Source: an uncultured Christensenella sp. (GTDB lineage: Bacteria > Bacillota > Clostridia > Christensenellales > Pumilibacteraceae). From it: a DNA stretch of 11,183 nucleotides. Numbering within the stretch: the stretch's first letter is position 1; every line of letters begins with the position of its first letter. This document shows positions 6,391-11,183 of this stretch, one piece after another. The position numbers were made by a program, and so were the translations under genes. The stretch lies in NCBI GenBank assembly GCA_910585055.1, contig CAJUBY010000034.1:9481-20663 (forward strand), given 5' to 3'. The notes under the pieces are model-generated. The model was not told the DNA's origin and searched no databases. It was given only the letters and a program-made list of their open reading frames with translations.

Positions 6391-9261
6391 GTGAAAAAGC
6401 GTTATGTATTACTTATATTGTGCGTTATAGTTTGCGCGGTGTTTTTGCCGTTCGGTATAGTCGCATGCGGAGACGAAAGGAACAGCGCGGATAAGAACTA
6501 TCCGCCGTTGGTCCCACCGTCAGAGAAAGTCGATCTCATACTGTTTATAGGTCAATCGAATATGGCAGGGCGAGGCGACAGCGCTGCGGCTACAAAAGTA
6601 CAAGACGGACATGCCTACGAATTTCGGGCTATTTCCGATCCTACAAAACTGTATCCGCTGACCGAGCCTTTCGGCGTCAACGAGAATAACCCAAACAGCG
6701 GGGTCGCGGAAGATAAAAAAACAGGCTCGCTTGTTTCGGCATTCTGCGAAAGTTATTACGGCGTAACGCAAACGCCCGTGGTTGCTGTTTCTTGTTCCAA
6801 AGGCGGAGAAAAAATATCGTTCTTCGACACGCATACTGCGGCGTACGACGATGCAATCACGAGAGTGCGTAAAGCAAAGAACTTGTTGACCGCAGACGGA
6901 CAGACAGATTTCGAGCTTCGTAATACTTATGTTGTATGGTTGCAGGGCGAATCCGATGCCGACGCCGGAACTACTGCGGAAATATACACGTCAACGCTCG
7001 ACCGCATTGTAAAAGGTTTTAAACGCGATATAGATGCTGAACAGACTTTTATAATTCCAATCGGCGGTTACAATGATAAAGAATATGCCGTAAAAACGAA
7101 ATACAACACGATACGTACGTCGCAGATACTGTTTGCGGAAAACAATGCGGAAGCCACTGTCGTCAGCACGCAACTTTTCGATCTGTATTCTTACGGATAT
7201 ATGAAGGATAAATTTCATTATACTCAGGCAGGATACGAGATCGTAGGAAAGGATGCCGGCGCCAACGCCGGGTACTTTACTGTAAACGGTAAAAAACCGC
7301 ATTGCGATGCGTTCTATAACGAAGGTCGGCAAATGGCGCGCACCGGCGCTTGGCAAGCCGAAAACGGAAGAGTGGCGATCCCTGCGTCGGCGGCATTGGA
7401 ACAGTCCGAATACGCAAGCTTTACGTCTAACGGCGCCCAGAACAAAACTCTCTATACTTGGAAATACGCAGACGGCGGACTCGACGGCATTACTCAAACG
7501 CCCAACGCCGGAACGGAATGGAACATCAATTACGCGTTTTCGCAGGCGCCGCAGGTGCATTATACGTTCGAGATCGAAGAACCGGGCAGATATTATCTGT
7601 ATATGCTTACAAGTCATGCCGATACCGGCAGTAACTCGGTTTACGCGGCTGTGGACGACGGCGAATTGATAATGTGCAGTAATACGGCTTACGGAAACGG
7701 AAAATGGATGAAGGACAGCGGCTGGTATTTCGATATTGCGCAGGCAGGCAGACATACCGTATCGCTGTATGCGCGCGAAGACGGAGTAACGTTGAATCAG
7801 ATAATGCTGTCCAAAAACGCCGATGAGCAAGTTACGGAAGGGCAGCCGATTGCCGTGAGCGGCAGAAACGAGCATATCGGCAATGGCGCTTATATAGAAG
7901 TCGGCGGAAAGCTCACCATCGATCTTGCGGACGCGCTTGAAAACAGCGGATACGCTTATAATTCCGACGGTACGAGTTTGAGCGTTGCAGGCGAATTTAA
8001 ATGGGAACGCAGCGCCGGATACGACGGTGTTCAGATAATGCCGAACAGCGGAGTTCAGTGGTCCACGGGTAATATCGCGCCCAAATTGAGTTACAGGGCG
8101 GAATTTTCCACGCCCGGCGATTATTACGTTATGATGTATACGAGCTACCGCGATAACGGATCCGATTCGATATATGTTTCTGTGGATGACGGCGAACTTC
8201 TCGGATGCCTGAGTTATATCGCTACGGGCGTGGGAAAGTGGCTTGCGCACGATACTTGGAAGATAAATATACCGTATGCTGGTGTGCACACCGTAAACAT
8301 TTACGCACGCGAAGACGGCGCCGTACTGCATAAACTGCGTTTGTCTAAGGAGGCGGCAGTAAGTAAAGATCCTATATCGAGTCCGCGCTTAACTTCCGGA
8401 AGTGCGTATATCTCGACGAATGATCACGTGTTTTCGCGCGTCGACGGAAACAACGCCGTTTTGCCGATATCGGCCGACGGCAGATATAACGTGTATTTAA
8501 GCGCCGTATCGTCTGTCGGCGGCGCCGTAACAGTTACGCAAAACGGAAAAACGGAAACCGTTTTTGTTCCGGACGGCACAAAAGGCTGGATAAAAGCGTT
8601 CGGACTCGACTCATCGGCAGGCGAGCATTTTTTGGATATTGCGGCTCCGAGCGGCGTAACGGTCAAGGCTGTGTATGCGGTTCGCAAAGACTCCGACAAG
8701 ACGGGGATAGATACGCTGTTTATCGGAGACTCGTATACCAGCAAGATCGCATGGCGCAACTTCGACAGACAGATGAACGAGATCGGCGCCGAAAGCATAG
8801 GTATAGGCGGTACGAAAGTCAGCTTATGGCAGACTTACAGCGCCGACGTAGCAATATACTCGCCCCGTAATCTCGTGATTCATATAGGCGTAAACGATAT
8901 CGACGGCGGTATCGGCGGATCGGACTGCGGAAATTCTATCGTAAAGCTTATACAAACATATAAAAAAATGTTTCCGAATACAAAGATATTTTATGTCTCG
9001 ATCTGCGATAATGAAATGTACGCACCCGGAAATCCGAGCGGAAATCCCGAAAAATGGTCGCACTACGCAACGTCGAACGGTATAGTTAAACAGTTTGCGG
9101 AAAATGCCGACGGCGTGTATTTTATAGACTTTGCTGCGGAGATGAAAGAAAAAGGACCGCAAATGCAGTCTCAATTCCGCGACAGACTTCATCTCAGCGA
9201 CGAGGGATACGAACTGTTTTCGGACGCAATTAAGAAAGCGGTCTTGCAAGCCGATAAGTAG
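6391..9261 (+). CDS. Lipoprotein with two different esterase domains (CE6/SASA-type and GDSL/SGNH)
   Basis: 956 residues. GTG start after an AGGCGGTGA site. A lipoprotein signal (KKR, hydrophobic core, lipobox IVAC with Cys26) places it on the outer face of the membrane. Domain 1 (about 46-300) is a sialate-O-acetylesterase/CE6-like SGNH fold: FIGQSNMAGRG with Ser56, WLQGESDA (185-190), and DKFHYTQAGY with Asp273/His276. Two similar beta modules follow (about 320-475 and 497-655), resembling the C-terminal domain of GH115 enzymes and probably carbohydrate-facing. A third beta-rich module (about 663-765) leads into domain 2 (about 773-956), a GDSL-type esterase: FIGDSYT with Ser781, glycines of GIGGTK (804-807), HIGVND with Asn835, and DRLHLSDEGY with Asp931/His934. 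Both active sites appear intact. Likely role: removing acetyl or other acyl groups from plant polysaccharide beside the upstream glycosidase. Substrates cannot be read from sequence. Confidence 0.9.
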   Translation: MKKRYVLLILCVIVCAVFLPFGIVACGDERNSADKNYPPLVPPSEKVDLILFIGQSNMAGRGDSAAATKVQDGHAYEFRAISDPTKLYPLTEPFGVNENNPNSGVAEDKKTGSLVSAFCESYYGVTQTPVVAVSCSKGGEKISFFDTHTAAYDDAITRVRKAKNLLTADGQTDFELRNTYVVWLQGESDADAGTTAEIYTSTLDRIVKGFKRDIDAEQTFIIPIGGYNDKEYAVKTKYNTIRTSQILFAENNAEATVVSTQLFDLYSYGYMKDKFHYTQAGYEIVGKDAGANAGYFTVNGKKPHCDAFYNEGRQMARTGAWQAENGRVAIPASAALEQSEYASFTSNGAQNKTLYTWKYADGGLDGITQTPNAGTEWNINYAFSQAPQVHYTFEIEEPGRYYLYMLTSHADTGSNSVYAAVDDGELIMCSNTAYGNGKWMKDSGWYFDIAQAGRHTVSLYAREDGVTLNQIMLSKNADEQVTEGQPIAVSGRNEHIGNGAYIEVGGKLTIDLADALENSGYAYNSDGTSLSVAGEFKWERSAGYDGVQIMPNSGVQWSTGNIAPKLSYRAEFSTPGDYYVMMYTSYRDNGSDSIYVSVDDGELLGCLSYIATGVGKWLAHDTWKINIPYAGVHTVNIYAREDGAVLHKLRLSKEAAVSKDPISSPRLTSGSAYISTNDHVFSRVDGNNAVLPISADGRYNVYLSAVSSVGGAVTVTQNGKTETVFVPDGTKGWIKAFGLDSSAGEHFLDIAAPSGVTVKAVYAVRKDSDKTGIDTLFIGDSYTSKIAWRNFDRQMNEIGAESIGIGGTKVSLWQTYSADVAIYSPRNLVIHIGVNDIDGGIGGSDCGNSIVKLIQTYKKMFPNTKIFYVSICDNEMYAPGNPSGNPEKWSHYATSNGIVKQFAENADGVYFIDFAAEMKEKGPQMQSQFRDRLHLSDEGYELFSDAIKKAVLQADK

Positions 9262-9280
9262 ATATAGAATTGTTATAAAA

Positions 9281-9313
9281 CAAAAACGGCAGACTTCGCG
9301 TTTGCCGTTTTTG
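9281..9313. terminator. Bidirectional terminator between convergent genes
   Basis: CAAAAACGGCA (9281-9291) is perfectly complementary to TGCCGTTTTTG (9303-9313), and pairing extends inward (one G-T pair) to a five-base TTCGC loop. The stem ends in T-runs on both strands, serving the esterase gene from the left and yidD from the right. Confidence 0.9.
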
Positions 9314-9324
9314 TTTAAATATAA

Positions 9325-9852
9325 TTATTTAAGCGGATCTTCGCCGCCGTTTGGCGGATGACATCGCTTCAGCCGCGATATTATTTTAGGCAGTCCGCGC
9401 ACGACCCCGTATTTTTGCAATGCGAGTATCGCGTACTCCGAACAAGACGGAGTAAATACGCAGCGCAGCCGCGTTTCGTCCGGTGCGAACCTCTGATACA
9501 TTTTTATGCTCCAAATACAAATGCCGCGCAACCGTAAAACAGTATAAATAAACAGCGATCCCAAAGATACGCTCAAGCCGATCGATAGGGCGTATGTCAC
9601 GTCCAAAGCGAAGTACAGCGCGCAAAAGATCCCTATGCATACGGCGATAGGGATAAACACGTTCAACAGTGTGCGAATTACGCTTATTTTCGGGCGCACG
9701 AGCACACGTCGCTCTTCGTCAGAAATGCTTTCCGCAAGGCGCGCCACGGCTTCTTGCCGTTTTGACGGATCGCAAAAATCGGCTTCGGATAACTCCACCG
9801 AAGCCGACTCTGTTTCTTCAGATATTTTGTTATATATATCGGGTCCCGTCAA
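9325..9852 (-). CDS. yidD: YidD-family protein with an N-terminal two-helix membrane extension
   Basis: 175 residues. The last 65 (about 111-175) are a YidD domain: IKMYQRFAP, then CVFTPSCSEYA with Cys131 and Cys137, and RLKRCHPPNGGEDPL with Cys164-His165-Pro166. YidD helps the YidC/Oxa1 insertase place inner-membrane proteins; family members are usually small (roughly 70-110 residues). Here an acidic, Ser/Glu-rich cytoplasmic head (1-55) and two hydrophobic segments (about 62-83 and 86-106) precede the core, so the protein is probably a true membrane protein rather than one attached by an amphipathic helix. The start is TTG 9852, five bases after AAAGGA inside the end of the upstream gene; a single base separates the two reading frames, implying translational coupling. 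The usual neighbours (rpmH, rnpA, yidC) are absent. The shared bidirectional terminator lies just beyond the stop. Confidence 0.85.
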   Translation of the reverse strand: MTGPDIYNKISEETESASVELSEADFCDPSKRQEAVARLAESISDEERRVLVRPKISVIRTLLNVFIPIAVCIGIFCALYFALDVTYALSIGLSVSLGSLFIYTVLRLRGICIWSIKMYQRFAPDETRLRCVFTPSCSEYAILALQKYGVVRGLPKIISRLKRCHPPNGGEDPLK

Positions 9853-9853
9853 A

Positions 9854-10081
9854 TCAGTCCTTTTCGAAGATCAGCATGTAAAACGTGGAAACGGTCGTCG
9901 TTTTGCTTATGCAACCGGTGGTTTTGCTTGTGGTGATGGGTTCCATGGAATGGTACGCCCAGCCGTTTTGCGCTTGCTGCGAGATAATGCTCTCGAAGTT
10001 CTTTACGGCGTCTGTGTTGTTGCCTTCTTTTGCAAGGATCTGCGATGTGGTAGGACCTGCTACGAGTTTGTACTGTTTCAT
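9854..10081 (-). CDS. Small DUF4177-like protein
   Basis: 75 residues, soluble, no signal peptide or membrane segment. The start MKQYKLVAG, a central helix ending in QNGWAYHSM (Gly-Trp at 40-41) and a last strand TFYMLIFEKD fit the small alpha/beta pattern of DUF4177 proteins, whose function is unknown. A Thr/Ser-rich turn (about 50-65) separates the Gly-Trp motif from the last strand. ATG 10081 follows a GGAGA site (10087-10092 on the plus coordinates) and the gene has a near-consensus promoter directly upstream. It is the first gene of a two-gene unit with yidD, one base apart. The domain name is from pattern recognition only; the reading frame itself is well supported by promoter, ribosome site and coupling. 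Confidence 0.75.
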   Translation of the reverse strand: MKQYKLVAGPTTSQILAKEGNNTDAVKNFESIISQQAQNGWAYHSMEPITTSKTTGCISKTTTVSTFYMLIFEKD

Positions 10082-10111
10082 TATTTTCTCCGTTTATGTT
10101 ATTGTAATATT

Positions 10112-10140
10112 ATTTTACGGTATTTTACAGTATTTGTCAA
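10112..10140 (-). promoter_or_regulatory. Strong SigA-type promoter for the DUF4177-yidD unit
   Basis: Read on the minus strand, a perfect TTGACA (10140-10135) is followed after 17 bases by TAAAAT (10117-10112), five of six -10 matches. The -10 lies about 30 bp before the start codon at 10081, leaving a short leader with the GGAGA ribosome site. Confidence 0.85.
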
Positions 10141-10225
10141 GGTATTTCATAAAATTATCATATAGATTCGTATATAGTTCTGTACATTTGATATTTTTTC
10201 ATGGCCATGTTCGTATTACTTTTCG
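10141..10225. other. A+T-rich spacer without a recognised gene
   Basis: This stretch between the promoter of the DUF4177-yidD unit and the deaminase terminator holds no convincing reading frame, ribosome site or repeat. I see nothing in it beyond A+T-rich spacer sequence. Confidence 0.5.
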
Positions 10226-10277
10226 AATAAAAAACTACCCGAACTTTATGTATGTTAACATAAAGGTTCGGATAGTT
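10226..10277 (-). terminator. Rho-independent terminator after the deaminase gene
   Basis: Arms 10233-10251 and 10258-10277 pair over 19 positions with one bulged base (10265) and one pair that is a G-U only in minus-strand RNA. On the minus strand the stem is followed by TTTTTTATT, so it terminates leftward transcription. The loop region contains the perfect palindrome TATGTTAACATA. Confidence 0.75.
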
Positions 10278-10283
10278 ACCGTT

Positions 10284-10335
10284 TGGTGGGACAGTAGTAA
10301 CCTAAAACGAATAATTTATGATAAATTGATATTTA
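10284..10335 (-). repeat. 52-nt repeat, copy A, starting at the deaminase stop codon
   Basis: Read on the minus strand it runs from the TAA stop of the deaminase gene to CCACCA. It aligns without gaps to 11129-11180 with 44 of 52 positions identical; the best block is ATTCGTTTTAGGTTA, identical in both copies. Copy A is followed on the same strand by a terminator, as is copy B after a longer insert. Confidence 0.8.
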
Positions 10336-10725
10336 TTTATTTCGTGGATATTCCGGCATTAAGTCAATCAATTTTGCTGTACGCCCTTCCTTATCTAATA
10401 GAATTTCGATATTTTCCACATCGCCGCTTAAATGCATCATAAATTCTCTGCAAATACCGCAAGACGGAATGATATTCCCATCTTTATATACCGAAACAAC
10501 TTTTGTAATCTCACTTTCGCCATACGTTAGCATTGTAGATAAAGCATTTCTTTCCGCACACATACCGATAGAGCCGTCCGTATCAATGCAAATACCTTTA
10601 TAAATATTACCTTTTTTCGTTAGTACGGCAGATGCTACGCTCCCTACCCACATTTTATTTGAAACATCATGGGGGTTCAAAACACTTATGGCTTCTTCAT
10701 ATAACCTTTTCCATTCTTTGTCCAT
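10333..10725 (-). CDS. Cytidine-deaminase-family protein, atypical substrate motif
   Basis: 130 residues, cytoplasmic, the size of tetrameric cytidine deaminases. The zinc site is complete: CAERNA (Cys56, catalytic Glu58) and SCGICRE (Cys89, Cys92). The core strand VGSVASAVLTKKGNIYKG matches the family, but the usual ribose-binding G-x-N-x-E motif is replaced by GICID (44-48), and the helix 3 motif reads PSCGIC where SPCGxC is usual. It may therefore act on a substrate other than cytidine, for example a modified nucleoside or a nucleoside antibiotic of the blasticidin type; I cannot decide this. ATG 10725 follows TAGGAG. The gene has its own extended -10 promoter and its own terminator, so it is a single-gene unit. 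A 300-base sample of it has 115 G+C (38%), against 61 of 120 (51%) in a sample of the glycosidase gene, suggesting a different history. Confidence 0.88.
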   Translation of the reverse strand: MDKEWKRLYEEAISVLNPHDVSNKMWVGSVASAVLTKKGNIYKGICIDTDGSIGMCAERNALSTMLTYGESEITKVVSVYKDGNIIPSCGICREFMMHLSGDVENIEILLDKEGRTAKLIDLMPEYPRNK

Positions 10726-10777
10726 TGTTTTGTACTCCTAAATAAAATTACTGTTTAACGCTTTATTAAGCAAATTC

Positions 10778-10806
10778 ATTATATCACAGCCGAACACATT
10801 TTTCAA
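10778..10806 (-). promoter_or_regulatory. Extended -10 SigA promoter for the deaminase gene
   Basis: On the minus strand TTGAAA (10806-10801) is followed after 17 bases by a perfect TATAAT (10783-10778) that is preceded by TGA, giving the extended -10 TGnTATAAT. This is the best promoter in the window. The leader to ATG 10725 is about 45 nt. Confidence 0.88.
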
Positions 10807-10921
10807 GCATCTAAATTGAAAACTAACAGCGGCACTGTGGCGAGTGCTTGTATCTATTGACGACGACGGCGAAATACCGTTTTAGCCTGCCGGGTAGATT
10901 TCATCTTGTGTGGGCATAGAA
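10807..10921. other. Gene-free spacer upstream of the deaminase promoter
   Basis: No reading frame with a ribosome site is visible on either strand. A short inverted repeat GCACT...AGTGC near 10833-10850 is too small to interpret. The stretch belongs to the roughly 450-nt gene-free zone from 10726 to the window end. Confidence 0.5.
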
Positions 10922-10950
10922 AAAAAGCAACGGGTTTTCCGTTGCTTTTT
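10914..10950. terminator. Bidirectional terminator at the left end of the structured region
   Basis: AAAAAGCAACGG (10922-10933) pairs perfectly with CCGTTGCTTTTT (10939-10950) around a five-base loop. T-runs lie on both sides, stronger on the minus strand (CCGTTGC then seven T). On the minus strand it begins three bases after a TAA codon at 10955-10953. Confidence 0.88.
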
Positions 10951-10952
10951 CC

Positions 10953-11128
10953 TTACCGGTATGCGGCAAAGCCTGCGGCACCTTTCACAAAATATATTCC
11001 GTTTTTAGGTGTTAAAACTTTAACGCTATCGGTGGAGTTGTCGGGGACAAATGCGCAACCTGTACGCGGAAACAAAGCTTGCCGTTCCGCACGGCTGTGA
11101 CGCGACAATGGATGCAACGTCACGTTGC
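10953..11128 (-). other. Palindrome-rich region: structured RNA, gene remnant or dispersed element
   Basis: Short perfect inverted repeats follow one another: GTTAAA/TTTAAC (11011-11024), TTGTC/GACAA around GGG (11038-11050), GCCGT/ACGGC (11081-11095) and GCAACGT/ACGTTGC (11114-11128). On the minus strand one frame is open from 11166 to a TAA at 10953, ending in FVKGAAGFAAYR just before a terminator, but it has no ATG and no ribosome site. It could be the tail of a decayed or dispersed gene, or a non-coding RNA read leftwards from beyond the window. I do not recognise it. Confidence 0.4.
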
Positions 11129-11180
11129 TGGTGGAGCAGTAATAACCTAAAACGAATATTTTCCGCTAAATTGAAATTTA
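11129..11180 (-). repeat. 52-nt repeat, copy B
   Basis: Same orientation as copy A at 10284-10335 (44 of 52 identical, no gaps). It too begins with TAA on the minus strand, preceded by CGG, as if it followed the stop codon of a gene lying beyond the right edge. It runs straight into the palindrome-rich region. Confidence 0.8.
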
Positions 11181-11183
11181 CCG

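Noticed and set aside
6991..8331. 446-codon open frame on the minus strand
   Set aside because: Antisense shadow of the lipoprotein esterase; no ribosome site, no recognisable domain.
9885..10442. 185-codon and overlapping 176-codon plus-strand frames across 9635-10442
   Set aside because: They cross two minus-strand genes, a strong minus promoter and a terminator; the translated sequence looks like random hydrophobic text from A+T-rich DNA.
10906..11100. 64-codon plus-strand frame from a TTG
   Set aside because: It runs through the terminator stem at 10922-10950 and has no ribosome site; the opposite strand ends more naturally before the terminator.
10284..11180. Integron-type attC sites flanking the deaminase gene
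   Set aside because: The position after stop codons is suggestive, but I find no GTTRRRY/RYYYAAC core pair or typical attC fold in either repeat copy, and no integrase in the window.
10226..11183. CRISPR array or insertion sequence
   Set aside because: Only two repeat copies about 840 bp apart, no regular spacers, no transposase and no matching terminal inverted repeats.

Overview
The window looks like a chromosomal piece of a Gram-positive, probably gut-dwelling, anaerobic Firmicute (Clostridia). This rests on the gene types (modular surface glycosidase with LamG-like, atrophied Ig-like and FIVAR-like modules and a C-terminal membrane anchor; lipoprotein esterase; AraC regulator), on SigA-type promoters and on strong AGGAG ribosome sites. 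No 16S rRNA or other taxonomic marker is present, so the placement is an inference.

Left block, plus strand (1-9261). The window opens inside a very large gene for a cell-surface glycoside hydrolase of the GH127/GH146 beta-L-arabinofuranosidase clan. An AraC-family regulator follows 31 bp later, then a manganese-type superoxide dismutase closed by a strong terminator. A second transcription unit, with its own promoter, encodes a 956-residue lipoprotein. It carries a CE6/SASA-type esterase at the N-terminus and an unrelated GDSL/SGNH esterase at the C-terminus, separated by three beta-rich modules, two of which are clear duplicates. Together the glycosidase and the double esterase suggest outside-the-cell trimming of arabinose-decorated, acylated plant polysaccharide, with the AraC protein as the likely local sensor.

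Right block, minus strand (9281-11183). A bidirectional terminator separates the plus block from a DUF4177-like small protein and a YidD protein, read as a coupled pair from a near-consensus promoter. The YidD has an unusual N-terminal extension with two membrane segments. Further right is a cytidine-deaminase-family gene with its own extended -10 promoter and terminator, visibly richer in A+T than the left block.

Right edge. A 52-nt sequence that begins with the deaminase stop codon is repeated in the same orientation near the window end (44 of 52 positions identical by my alignment). The right copy leads into about 200 nt crowded with short perfect inverted repeats and ending in a bidirectional terminator. 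This repeat/palindrome region is the least explained part of the window and may mark a dispersed element or cassette boundary.
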